Assembly: GCA_914767715.1 (NCBI GenBank)
Contig: OU612068.1
Coordinates: 7,874,001-7,938,000 of the forward strand
Direction of reading: 5' to 3'
DNA from: Membranipora membranacea
Taxonomy: Eukaryota > Bryozoa > Gymnolaemata > Cheilostomatida > Membraniporidae
Length of the DNA stretch: 64,000 bases
A program made the position numbers and the translations under genes. The notes under the pieces are model-generated. The model did not search any database and was not told where the DNA came from. It was given only the letters and a program-made list of their open reading frames with translations. How positions within the stretch are numbered: the stretch's first letter is position 1; every line of letters begins with the position of its first letter. This document shows positions 20,642 to 34,200 of the stretch, piece by piece.

Positions 20642-23600
20642 GATGCAGCATTCACAATAATGGTCACTTTGATTTAATACATGCGGAGTAGGTCTCATGC
20701 AAACTTGTAGTCTGAGCCCCCCAGACTTTTGCCCAACGGCCCCCCCCCGGCGAGGGAAAACTTGTTAACAACAGACATCTCAGAAAAAGGGTCATTTGTA
20801 ATGAGGAGACAGCTTGCTGTGTTGTTAGTCATCCTAGAGCCTGAATTCTTACGTTGCCATTAAATGCCTGTACCATTTGTTTCCTCATTCACAAATAGCT
20901 ATTACTTAACAGCTAAACATCCTACCGACTGCTCAAGAGGACTTTGATGCATGTTGAATACTGAAGATCATCCATCAAAATTTATACAAACTGCTGACAT
21001 AAATAATTTATACCAAATTTTGAACCTTTTGCCAAATGATAGCCTCACTGGATGTGTTTTCTGGTTGGATTAATTATTTATGGGCTTGATTTCATTCAAG
21101 AAACTACAGATAATTCCTAAAAAATGCCAGCTGATATTCCAAAGCCAGAATTGGAACTCGTTCTGCCTATCTCTTTTACCTGTGACCCAGCGGAGTCGTT
21201 CAAGTCGGATGAGCGATAGCAAATTGTCACTATGGAATCAAAATAATCGCTCATTCAGTTAGACAACTATGTTCCCAAAACGCACACTCAGAATGTATAT
21301 AGTACCATCAATGAGTGAGCGATTTGTGAGCAACACAGTAGCAGGTCTCGCACAGCCATCAGATTGCACTTTTGGCTGTTTTTCATAGAATGACCCCCCC
21401 CCCCCCAGGGTGTTCAGTGCATTCATATGTCACTCTTAATTTTTTAATCGTCAAATTTTAAAGGTTTTTTATTGGGATCATACTATATGTGGTCGGAGGT
21501 ATGCTGGTTAACAAATTTGTGCGAGGAGCTACTGGTCCAGAGATATTACCTAACTATGCATTCTGGAGTGACTTCCCAGCTCTTCTCAAGGTAACAACAA
21601 AGCCGATATGGTATTATAATACTTATTGTAGTAGTAGTAGTACGGGTATGAAGATGAAGTATGAAGATCTGAAAACATACCACTATTTTCATTTTATTGT
21701 CTCACATATCCTATCGACATATACTGTAAATTTATATATTTACATAGCTTGCACATTGCTTACTAACATTCCGAATAGTTATATGAAGACCCATCAAAAT
21801 CTCGAGAAAAGCCCGGTAAAACAATTAACAAATGAATGCCACTAATCATCTAATTATTTTTGCAGGAGGGATGGACATTCGCTATCACATGTGGATGTTG
21901 CAAGCCTTCAGAAGAAAATCAGGGTTATGACAATATATAAACATCCATCTATAGATGATCCTACTATATTCTACCATTGTTTGACACAAACATCAGAAAC
22001 AGCCAGAAATCTGCATCTCTTCCGATATACATGACAGCTGGAAATTCAATCAATGCAAATTATAATCCTTTGTTGTGAAAAATGTCAATCACTTTTACAA
22101 AATCTGTTAATGTCTGATTCGTCGATGGTGTATGTTTACTTTTTTTAAATCTGAAAAAAGTGGTAAGTATTATAATAACATTTGAAGGCCATTTTGAACA
22201 ACTGTGTGGTCTAATGGCCAATCCCTATCTATAGCAAGAAAACGCTACACGTTGTTTATATAATACAAGAGTTATCCTCTCATTTTTAATGAGAAGATAA
22301 CTCACATTTCGCCGGTGATGATTGTACAGTCGGGTAGTGTGAGAGTTTCTGCATCACTTCCTTCACTTCCTAGAACAATCAACATGTACCGGTATGAGGT
22401 GTATGTGTGTTGAGATCTTCCAACCTATTGTATTTGTCTATGAATAGATCTGAGTCCTCGTGATCTGCTAACCTAGCTGAATTTTGTTTTCCTTTTCTGT
22501 AATAGTTTTATATCTGCATGTAAGAGATCTTTGACCAAAATGCTGAGAATGGATCTATATATTATTGCAAAGATACTATTGTGTGATGAATACATACCTT
22601 TCTGAGTTTAAGTATGTAATTTGTAAAAAACAGCCAGAATCAAGTTTTTTCAACTGATGATCTGAGACAAATTGTGAATATCTTTTTCATTTTCAGTGTT
22701 TTGTCTGTGTTCTATGACAACCTTCCGTGTTCCGTCATTTTTTGTTTCAACCGCTATATTGACTCGGAAAACTCCAGGAACTTTTGGACTCCATCACAAT
22801 TATATTCATTCTCCTGATGACAAAATATTCTAGTTTTTCAGTTTATATTTGTTTTGCTGTGTACAAGATCCAGTTACTGGAGTTATTTTTTGCTTGCCCA
22901 AACTTCTAATATTCACGGTACATGATTGTAGTGTTTTTTTCTAGTTTCTATTATTCAATCAACGTTAATGTCTTTTTGTCCTTCCCTGACTCTGTAGATC
23001 TGTTGAAAATATTAACTCCTTTGTTTTGTTTTTTTTGTATATACATTATCGAGTGTTCTAGGTTTATGCTATCAATGTGCCCATTCCATAATCCTTGTCA
23101 TCCTAGAGCTTATTCTATAACTTGATGGCATGCTCAAAATACTAAAATATTCTTAGCACTTCTGTCAATAAAACTGCCTTAATCACAAAAATTACTGTGG
23201 TTTTTTTAAATATATTTTTTTAATCAATTAGTACCGATGTGGTGACAGTCCTCTGCATATTTTACAGGTAGATATCGGGGAGTATATGCTGCACATATTC
23301 ATATTACATTGTAAGTAGGAATACCGATTTCTTTTCCAAATGTTATCTGTAGCTATTATTTCGCAAGGACTTGATACAAGAACCATCAAAGGATAGAGCT
23401 GAAAACCGCCAGTGCCCAACTCTTAATGTTTGTCTGGGGGCAGTCATATAAATAGGAAAGAAGAAACCTAACAGCACAGGAGTGTGGTATATAGTAGGAG
23501 GAGATAGGCTCTAACATGAGAATTTGACGAGTTGTTAGACATTCACCAAAAAGGCAGTCTCTTACTGAGGAGCTGATCATTCAACTTAGAGGCTGACAGA

Positions 23601-24129
23601 CTGGCATCCAAATGCTAAAATATTAAAGTAATAGGGTGATAATCTGACCAGAGGGTCTCCCTTCCCCAAATACGGCCGCAAAATTAAAATAATACAATTC
23701 TATAAAGCTAAGTATTTTAGTGGCCATGTAGTTTAAAGACCTTCCTGTTACTTTCACAACAAATGGTGTCAGATATCTGGTCAAGGGATCTTCAAACCCT
23801 GCTCCAACAAACTTCGAAAATTAGACCAATTTATTATTAGTCAACAGATGTTTATGGTCATTCTTTTTTGTGACTGAAGATGAGGACTTGAACGTAGGAG
23901 ATACATCACTGTATATCCTGATATATTTACTGATTTTGATAATGAGGAGGCACTTGTATACACTTCAGTCTATCACTCATATAAACATGTTTTACACAAA
24001 GATCATGTATGTGAATCATGCTTGAATCATTGGTCAAATCATAAACTACCTTGTAGCTCGAAATGGACAATATACTGTCACAACTCACAAGCATTCTGAT
24101 TAATGCAATGGACTGACAGCGCACAGTCT

Positions 24130-24168
24130 GACCAATGAACTAAACCTTTAAGGTTTAGTTCATTGGTC
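24130..24168. repeat. Perfect palindrome, 19-bp arms with 1-base spacer
   Basis: GACCAATGAACTAAACCTT, one T, then its exact complement. The core TGAACTAAACCT is used again as a palindrome at 24463-24487. Confidence 0.9.
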
Positions 24169-24462
24169 TGACACACTCACTGAGCGTCTCACTCCAAATG
24201 AAATTGTTGAAGCATCGTTACTTGCCTTTACCTCTTTTTTAAACAACGGAGTTATTCCTATAACTACATTGTCATTATTATGTTCATGAACTAGCCAGGA
24301 CAGGCTATTCAGGAGCCATGACAATAGAAAATATTATCATCAAAATAAAATAAATCTTAGTTATAACATTTACCTTATGAATGAGCTCACATATATCAGG
24401 AGCAAGGCTATTCTAAGTGCTCAGACGGCTGCCTTGTGAGTTATTAATTATTATCAAACCAA

Positions 24463-24522
24463 TGAACTAAACCTTAGGTTTAGTTCATCGATCAAACACT
24501 CAATATAGAGTGAGTGTTTGAT
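24463..24522. repeat. Two adjacent hairpins, the first reusing the 24130 core
   Basis: TGAACTAAACCT-T-AGGTTTAGTTCA at 24463-24487 is followed by ATCAAACACTC (24491-24501), which pairs with GAGTGTTTGAT (24512-24522). Together with the palindrome at 24130 this may mark the ends of a foldback element of about 0.4 kb, but no target duplication was found. Confidence 0.75.
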
Positions 24523-25223
24523 AATGTAATGTCACTAACTTAGCGGTTAGCCTAAGGCAAGGCTTACTACTGCCTACTATGCCTTATAAACTTTTTGTTA
24601 TACACATTTTGGTTGAGGTACTACCAAATCTCCCTCTCTGACCAAGCCAGGAACCAAACCAAGGATTTCAAGAAAATTTCAAGAAATCCTTGACCAAACC
24701 AAAGACAAAACAAACAAAATGAAATTTTATTAGTAGTTTTCATCTCATGTCTTTAGTGTATGCACATTCGGCAGTTGTCTTCTTCTTGTAGCATCGAATT
24801 GTCTATTTTAGTCATGTGACAGTATCAGCCAATCACAGGCCATTTAAGCCTCAATAGAAATCTACTGACCTTGTCATAGTAAGTTAGATAGTACTCATGT
24901 TGACAACTGAATGAAAGTGATTGCAAGGTGCTCTGGATTACACACTATAATAACTAACTGACTGACTTATATCAATTGTGAGGAAAGACTCTATTAGGAT
25001 AACCACTACTAGTGTAAATCAGGATATTTAAAACATTGTAAAGCTCAAACTTACTTTGTGCTGCTGCTTTTGGATATACATACATACACACTTCTCCTCT
25101 TAAACTCAACTCACTGAAAGTATGCTTATGTTGAGCACATCATCACAGACACATCTATAGTTATAAATGACTGACTGTGACTCACTGAAGTGATACAGTA
25201 TCACTTCAGGTACTAGCCAAGCT

Positions 25224-28200
25224 ATGGATTGGCCCTGGATTATATATCTGCTACTTTTAACCTCCCTCCAATTGGATATTGCATTGACTCAGTCAGCCCT
25301 CTGCTCAGAGCAGAGTGATGGAGTTACTGATTGTTCAAGGAGGAACCTGACTTATGTACCAAGAAATCTATCTCCTACTACCAGAATACTGTAAGTACCT
25401 CTGCTGTTAAACGATTTGATAAAGATTTGATGATGTTAGTTGGATGAGGAAGACTAACTGATCTGAGACTAGGTAACTTTATAACTTCTGAAGAAGGTTT
25501 CTGCTATGGGCACTTGCAACGGGTCCATGTTCCACTCTGTGTCTGAGTCGCATGTCAGTCCGTTGGCCTTAATGCTCCCTCTGCCTGAGATGTTTGGTAG
25601 TTCTGAGCTGATAAGTTGCATATGAACAGGGTTAACAGACTCAATCCCAAAGCTTTTGGCTTGAGCTGATGAGGTAGTGTTCGCCCTCACCAATGATAAT
25701 GTACTGTTACATGTATTGGCTGACAGATAGTTAGAGTTGATTCAAGCGAGACTGAATCTCTGAAGTCAACTAGGGAAGAGTACATACACTTGACAAGGAG
25801 AAGCATGGGAGAAGTTCCATGAAACTTTCTCACGAAACTCACATATATATATATGTCAGTATATGAGCTATTCTATCTTATCTGTCGCTGTTTGTTTACC
25901 GGAATATGGTGTGTCTCAATACATAGCACACATTATCAGTACAATATAAATTAGTGTTTTAGGCCTATAAGGCAGCTTGGTCTACAGTTGGGCTGAGTGT
26001 AAGAGAACAAAGTCATATGAGGTAGTAAGAGGGGACAGCAATACTGGTCAACAATCGTATGTCAGTGTCTTAGTTTGCAGGTTGTTAGGATGATAATATT
26101 AATACCATGCCTCATTACTTTATGATGAGGGCAGGCCTGTTTTCCTGTCATGGAGAGGATTGAAGATTAGCTCATCGACTTCTGAACCTGTTACAAGGGA
26201 AAACTGGCATATGACATATCTTTCATGAACCTTGCAAACCAGCATCAATCATACGACTCGATAGAATAGATATATCATAGTAAACAACTTTTGTTTTTGT
26301 TTGTGCGATTACTGAAGGGGATGCACAGCTAATTGGTAGGCATTGAAATCCATGTTGTTGTTGAGATGTCGTGATATCAATGAATTCATTGATAATGCGG
26401 ATAAATGTTGAAATGGGTTCCTGGATATGCCATCTGAATGTGTGGTGTCAGAAAGAAAACAGAATCTTGATTATTCACAGAATCGCACAGAAATGCTTTT
26501 AGGTTGTTGAAGATGGAAAATATTCTTTGTTTCTGAATTGCTGATGTATAAGTGAACTTTGCCTGGGTTGCTGGTAGTCGTATTCCATCAACCATCTTCC
26601 TATCCCAGGGTCTGTTAATAATTGAATAACTCTACCAGTGTCTGAGGCAAAGTTGAAGAACTTAAACCGATACGTAAACAGGGTTGACAGAATAGTGTTT
26701 CCATCACCATTGTATTAATTGAGAACGGTAACTATAAGGTGATGACTTGGTCAACTTGAAATTCTGGCAATGTTACAAATGCTACAAAATACTATATACT
26801 ATAATGGTGGTTCGGATTATTGTCTATGGAATTGTTAAGATTTGAAGACTGTCAAATTGTGTAAGCGAAAACATTATAGCTTGCTTAAATATCTCTGTCC
26901 TAAGCTGGCAATTTCTTATGGGTTGACGTTAATCCAGCCAAACTGACTTTCACTTGATGGTCTGGTTAGAATGTGACAGTTTTTTAGGCTATCAACAAGA
27001 TAGAATGTGATTTATTGCACATTTTCTATGGTTGGGTGCCCAGCAATGATTGATGAGATGAATAGAAAGGAGAAGAAATGGCAATTTTAGCTACATATGC
27101 AAAGCAATTTAGGTAAACCATAAATTATCCTTTTAAAAGTAACAGAATTGTAGGTTGTTGAAGGAGTTGAGAGTGCAGCTACGTTTTACATGGCGCTGGT
27201 GCCAGTTCCGATTCTATAACTCGTGAACTGAAGGAGTATTACACATTACACAACGCATTCTGAGTCCAAACTTGAAGCCCCAGTTCAGTGACGGTGTATC
27301 TAATTTGATCCACCATTGAAGTTGTGAAATTTTAGCGACTAGGTGTGCCCAGTGTCAGTAGGAGCTTCACTAGAGACACAAGGGTTGTTGTCACCAATAT
27401 GTTGTTTCACTCTCTTGTTTTTCTTTTTGTGTTCCGTTAATTACTTTTTCTATTATTGTGTGGGGAGGCTCTTGGTACTGTCCATTAAAATGCTTGAATA
27501 GTTAGTTAGTTAAGTTAAATATATCAGATGGCTTTGTATGCACAAGGTTGGCAGTGCTACCATTCTTCTCATTTTGACAATGCATCGTGTTAGTTGAATT
27601 ATTTGTCTAACAGCTTCATGGAATATTATGCATTCAGTCCGCAGTAACCTTTTAACAGTGCTAACAACTCAATGAATGCTCGGGGCACTTTCACTACATG
27701 ACTGAATAGCTGCATAGTATTACCTGTTTACATACTGGCCAGTGAAAGCTTCATATTGACTCAGCTCAATGTTTAATCCACATCCAAGCCTCTGAAACTA
27801 TGTGCTGAAATCATCCTACAGTGTAGTTGAAACCCAAAAAATGGGGCCCATCCTCTACGGAGGAGCCGTAGTGGACATGGCCCATGTTTGTTTTGATCCA
27901 TATGATGTTTAGATCTATTCCCAGGTCAGCTCCCATACAGAATAAAATCAAGGAGTTAACTCACAATAATACTTGGCATTGATGTTATGAAAATAGTTTC
28001 TATATTGTAATTTACCCATGACATCCCCTATTCAAATTAATTCCCAACATGTAAAGCAGTTGAATGGAGTAGTGTTGGTGTTGATCGTTTCCCTTTTCAA
28101 TTTCAATTTCCACCTTGCTTGGCAATTTAGGTCTAAAACCTCTGTTTACTAAAAGTGATGCGGTCAGTTGAATAGAAATGATTTGATGGAATTTTGCTAT

Positions 28201-31200
28201 GAATCAAGCGGCAAGCAGAGCAGAAGCTGACGGCCTGTTTAGTTTACTCTCGAGGCCCTATTCACTTTTTAGATTGCCTGTGGTCAGTAGTGATAAGGAC
28301 TGTAATAAAGGTTTTGTTATGATGTGGTTAGATTTAGTGTGAAAAGTGGCTTGTGATTCTGAAATGATATCTGATCGCGATCATGATTGCTCTATTATTA
28401 CCTTGTCAACAGAGTTCACTTCATAATCGAGTCAGCGCTATACTCCCAGCGCTCTCTAGCATGCTACATCCATGACTTTTTGTTCAGGGTCTTTTGTATG
28501 TCTTCATTTGGGCGCTATTACAACCTTGAAACATTTGATGTTGAAAATTAAATTTATCTGATCATGTCCGACATTCTTTATTCTGCTCAAGGAGTAACAA
28601 CTTTTTCTTATCTTTACAGTCATAGCTTTATCATGAATGTATTATGTATATTGCACAAGATGTTCGTAACAGGCATACCCTTGGTGTAGATAGGGTATAG
28701 CTGAGTTGCAGTGGAACCAAACTCGGGCTTTGTTCCACTATGACTGTAGAGCGGATGCTACTCTTTGCTTGAGTATGGGTGTGCGTCATGATTCATTTTG
28801 GTTCATGCTGAGTTTCTGACTTTTATTACATGTTTTGTTAACATTATGCTCATCATAGCGCTCTGCTGTCCATTTTCTATTTCATCACTACCCTCATATC
28901 TGTGTATTCAGCTGTGCCTCTGTCAGGCCAAAGTCAGCTTTGTGGTTTTACTTGTCAGCTGGAAGCAGTTATTTGGTCAGCATTAGGCAGCTTAATTCGC
29001 TTTATCAACACCTTTGGCTCATTATAATGACTGGCTGATTTAAAGCTATGATCATCTTAATGTGTAATTATCTTGTATAATAGCTGCTGCCGTATGGGTC
29101 TACTCTGATTTAGTACCTCTTATAGGCCTACTACATGTAATCATGTTGTTTATGTTGTTGAACTGTTGGCCTATTTTACTGGTGTTAGATAGTTATTGGT
29201 CTGGTATGTTATGTATGCCTCTAGATGTGAGCCTAATCCTTTTCACTGTTGTAAAACATGAGCAAAATATTGGATGTCCAGGCTGTTCGAATTATGAGGA
29301 ATAAAGCCGCAAGACGTGCCAAATTCCTCGCCTGACCCATTTTTATGCAACCAACGTTCACAGTCTCTACTGTAATAATATTATCGTATAGTTAGTCTCC
29401 CGATCACGCTGGAGCGTCTCAATGAGTATTTTCTTGTGATTTTCAGGCATTTGGAAGGTAATCTGTTGGAACGAATTGAAGCAGCGGACTTTCCTATTGT
29501 GATGAATGACCTTGAGGAACTGTAAGTACACACACCATTAACTTTCAATAGGACATTACGTCTCTTCTCCGTATGAATGTAAATGTTTTCATTTTTTTAT
29601 TGCATACTTAGTCGACAAATTTTATCTTCTGTTCTTGAGCAACGAGTTCCGACTCAAAATGTGTAAAGTTGGAAGATGCAGTGCATTTTGTGATTATGAC
29701 AATTTGTAATTCAATGTCATATTTCAAACTGAACAGATGATCTAGCGTAATGATAACTAGAAAGGGTGTCACGAGGTCTTCAAATTTCCTAATAGGATAA
29801 TGGGATGTGGATTAACGGATTAAGTCTTTAATAGGTCTCTGCATCACTATTTGGTAAAATTACTAAATAAATCTCACTATTGCCATTTTGATGCCATCAT
29901 CTTAAAATATAAATGCTACTAATCGCTTACTCACTTACTTACTGTGAACTTGATAAATATGAGCATTGGCTAGTCTAGTGAAGGGTTGTCGGACACCCGG
30001 ACACCCCGAATGTGATCTAGCATTGAGATTGTGAGGATATGAGACCTCATGGCCTTCACACAATGAAACGGGTCGTGTCTGATCAGTCAATGAAATGGAG
30101 AGGGTATCATTATGGAATCCTTATCATAGACTGGAGAATAGAGACTTAATTTTTGGTTTGCCTGTCACGGATAATTAAGTTGCATAATCCTGTGCGAAAT
30201 CCAGGTGCTTAGCTAGAGTGACAGGGCAATAGTGTGAGGAAAGTGAAACCTACCAATTACCAGATTGGAAGGTTTATTTGGGATTTCTAGTGAAATAGTA
30301 ATGAAAAGAAGTGATTGGTGTAATTATCACCATGACAAGATTGTTTTGTCCTGTAATACCAGGCTTGGTGGGTGGCTCAAAACAACAATCCAAGTACACT
30401 AGCATGAGTGAAATATTATGAGAGTCTTGTACCGAGAAAAAAGTGACCGCTACAGGAGCATAAATACCAGGTTTCCATCATCAGAAGCTACGTGTCCAAA
30501 GTGCACCTAAATCTGAGTAATAATCTAAAAGTGGATCTGTATGTTAGTTTTGTTGGGTATTCAGATGAGAACAAAGACCGAGTAACATTGTATCATTGAG
30601 AAGGAGGGCAATTGAAAAGATAAAGCCAGGTGATATTATTGTATATACTCAAGGCCTATGTCTGTATCAAGTGGTTTTAGATTAGAAAGTATTGTGAACA
30701 CCTGTGACAGAAATGGCTACCCTTGTCACTGATGAAGGAATATTATATCAGCCACATGCTTGAGTTGAATACACACATCGAGTTTTAGCAGACAGGAATG
30801 AAAATGAGCTCTACCACAAATGATTTTACACTTGAAGGCTAAATCAAATATCAATTGGCACAGCTAAATAAATAAGCTTGTGCCCTGTATTTAAACTACT
30901 CATTATGAAGCTTTTTTGAAGAAGAAAAGTGGATTTGAGAGGGAAGCTCAATAATTTGAAATCAATTGAATCCTTTGGATGATTTTAATAGCTTGCCCAG
31001 CTGTGCATCTCAGCAATTTGCTGAGAAAAATGGCTATCTATTTCGATCTGAGCTCACCATAAATTGCTCCTTTGATTCAGATGCCAACAATCTCACATAC
31101 TTCTGTTAACGCGGTATTTAATTAAACGCAGACACCTGCAAGCTTCCTTTTTACTGTTTTGGATAACAGTGCATCCCTTTTTGTACCGGTTGACACTCAG

Positions 31201-34200
31201 CCTTTTTCGCTGTCGTCAATTGATCAATCTCACTCGCCTTTTTCTCAACAGTATACAGTATACACTGTGTAGATTTCGTCGTGTAGTGCACCTTGGCTAT
31301 TTTGTGATCAAATGTTGTTATTATAGACCAGTTTGAGGTGTCTATTTCCATGGAGTTATGCGTACCCTGCAATTTTGTGATTAGACCTTGCTATCATTAG
31401 CGGCTATGTGATGCCCGTATCATGTTATTAGTTTCTCTTTCTCGAATGCCTCTAATGTAATGTGCTGTCGATTTTACAGGATACTAAGTGAGAATATCAT
31501 CCGTAACATCGATACCTCGACGTTCTGTCACAAACTGCCAAGTCTGAGAATTCTGTAAGTCTGAATATAAATAAAAATGAAATTATTGATATGTGCGGAT
31601 TGATGCCAATTGACATAAATTCTGATCCTGTTGGTACTGCCTATAGGCTCAGCTATTACGTTCATGTTGTCAATGAATATAATGGTCATACCATAACTCT
31701 AAATGCCTTTATTTAATTAATTCAACGGATACATTTTTTTTCCTTCAAATTACCATACTCTTTATTTGTCCTGTTTTAGAAAATTGACCAGGAATAAACT
31801 CACCCGTATACCAGACCTAAGATTCTGCAGCTCGCTCGAGGAAATTCACAGGTCAGAATTTGTAACTCATACAGATTTTGATGAATATTTTAATATTTAT
31901 TGTGGCCAGTTTCGCCTCAAAAAGGATCACAGTGTCACTTTTAATCAAAAATCTGTGAATGTGTTGAAATGAATCAATTGATTAAAACTATGTGTCAATC
32001 ATAATTGGTGACAGGACAACACACGCTCACGGTCCAAATTTATGATTTTGGTTGATAGGAAGTGACTAAGAGGCATTTTGGTGTCATCTACAGTGGGTGG
32101 TGTGAATTATTTCTGGTTCTTCACCATGTTTGTGGTTGGTTTTCCTATCAAATTAACTGTGAACTGATCAATTTATCACAGCTTTCAGCCGCAAGCTGAC
32201 AGTAATTGATGACTGAACGTAAAAAAAGCAGCATCCAAACGAAGCATTGTCCTGCTGCTGCTGCCATTCAGTTGATAACAGATGTCTATCACAACCCACC
32301 CGAATAATGGACATAACAGATGTCCCAGTCAAAGATATATAGATAGATTCAGCAATGTATTGTAAATTATTTGAAATCGTTTAGTTTTTTTGGCACACAT
32401 GGATTGTGTAGATATGGGTGTCTGGCTGGTTACCAAGTTACCTAATTACATTTGCCAAGATTCCAAAGGAGAAGTAATCTATATTCTATGAAGCTGTCAG
32501 AGCTTGAGAGGAACATGTCAGGACAAACTGTGATTTACCATTCAGAGCTATTACTAGCTTGTCAGACATGAATACATAAACCGCAGAGATCAAGTGGTGT
32601 AAATGATGGCAGAAACTTCATTAATATGGACATTATGTAGAATGTACTATTGGGTTTAGATGGTTATGTGGCCAACCTAACTTCCTCAATTAAACCCCTC
32701 CATCCCCTAGTAGAGGGTTCCTGTCCTCACTGTTGATTCACTATGGTTCCATGGATCGATTATGTAAGGATTTCGGTAGTAATCGCCCCATGGAAATGGC
32801 ATTAAAGTCAAATTCCGATTGTGACGAATGACTTTTTGGACGCGAATATCCAAACCGTGTTTATTCAATACATTTCCTAATTGGCGTCGTGGCTGAATGG
32901 TTAGCGGCGTTGCACACAATGCCTTCAAAGGGTTTTAACGCGGGAGGCCGGGGTTCAGATTCTTTTCATGTTTTTCCCATCATGGGAATGGTTAGAATCC
33001 ACTGGATTCTAACCATTCGAAATTGGAGTGAACCACAAAATCGACCCATGGAACCATAGTGTTTTACACTTGCCCCAGTGCTAGTCTTAGTCTCCATATG
33101 GCATGATCTAGTGCCCCGCTAATTTTACTGACAATCCTATTTTGTTTTTGCGTACAGTGGGAGCAATGAGATCACAACTCTGAATAGTACAAGCCTATCA
33201 GGACTCTCTAAACTTGAGAAATTGGATTTGTCCAGAAACAATCTAACTTCTCTCTCTGGGTCGATGTTCCCTACCAACACCTCACTAAAACTTCTGTAAG
33301 TATAGCTGTAGTGTTGTGGAAGATGGACCGTTTTAAGTTGAGCTGCCACAATGTATGAAACATGTTGTTTATAGTTGGAACCAGTGAAGGTCTTATGATA
33401 CAATTCTGATCTCAATGTTGTCGATGTGTTGATCTAAATAAGACCAGGCTAATCTCCTTCTGAATAATCTTGTTGCAAATAATCCATTGACTACATCTCC
33501 AGAATGTTCTTAGCATATATGTTGGAGAATACCATATTGCCAATGCTTATAATCTCTGATAGTATTTATAATCTTTGATATTGTTATCATGAGGCAACTG
33601 AAAATATACATCTTTTCTGCATCTAATAAATAACGATAATTATTACAAAACAGGATCCTGAAAAACAATAAGATTGGTGCGATGGCCTCTGATAGTTTTA
33701 CCAGTATGCCACAGCTGGAGAGACTGAGACTGAGCCGTAACAGGATCACCATGGTCAGCAGAGATCTCTTCTCTCAACTACAAAACCTACAAACTCTGTA
33801 AGTGGAGTAGCTATCATTACTTGGCGTAAAATTTGTCACAACGAAAAAGGAAAACCATCTTTTTTTTATCAGTTTTTGGCTGAAGATAAATCTTTTGTTT
33901 GACACAATCTCGCGCAAAGGGTGTTTGATGCTCTGAGTTTCACACACTGATTAAGCAGAACAATGTTTTCCATTGGAAATTTTGCTCACACAATTGTTGT
34001 TGCCCTCTCACGCAGTGTTTTAGCGGTTGACTGCGGAACAGGTGCGCACATCTGGCGAATAATAAGCGCAGTTATCGAAGCGGCAGTCTCACAAAAAAAT
34101 TCGGTTGAAGGCTTTCATCAGGCCCTGCTGAATAAAATTTCAACAAGTCTATCACAAATATTTTTGGGGTTACACAAAATGGTCTTAGATGATAGCGGCA

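Larger units (their letters stand above)
6816..21940 (+). pseudogene. Cation-dependent mannose-6-phosphate-receptor-like gene, copy 1, first exon not in window
   Basis: Exons 6816-6939, 7374-7519, 7945-8047, 20378-20457, 21464-21590 and 21866-21940 are intact, with GT-AG sites and agreeing phases. Together they encode the MRH-type lumenal domain (Y-Y-F-T-P-C-G, L-D-C-D, V-C-A), one membrane helix, a P-N-Y-A-F-W segment and a short tail ending G-Y-D-N-I. The differences I noticed from copy 2 within these exons are synonymous. The exon with start codon and signal peptide, present in copy 2 at 47459, is not found between 1 and 6815. The viral-like element is there instead. Either exon 1 lies further left beyond that element, in which case the gene may still work by splicing across it, or this copy is truncated. 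Confidence 0.7.
5085..21984. repeat. Duplicated block, copy 1 (paired with 49825-64000)
   Basis: The sequence matches 49825-64000 almost base for base, with scattered substitutions and indels. Offsets are 44740 at the left edge, 44755 after a 15-bp length difference at about 5370, and 41774 after the Helitron at 16695-19473 that copy 2 lacks. The match still holds at the end of the window, so the true right boundary is not visible. Confidence 0.97.
21985..25223. other. Intergenic region between receptor copy 1 and the LRR-Ig gene
   Basis: No protein-coding exon is convincing. It contains a short hairpin at about 22271-22305 (GAGTTATCC...GATAACTC) and the palindromes at 24130 and 24463-24522. 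The stretch up to about 23200 may include receptor 3' UTR. Confidence 0.4.

Noticed and set aside
32880-32965. Possible tRNA gene on the plus strand.
   Set aside because: A- and B-box-like strings are present but the acceptor stem does not close; it lies inside a terminal-repeat element.
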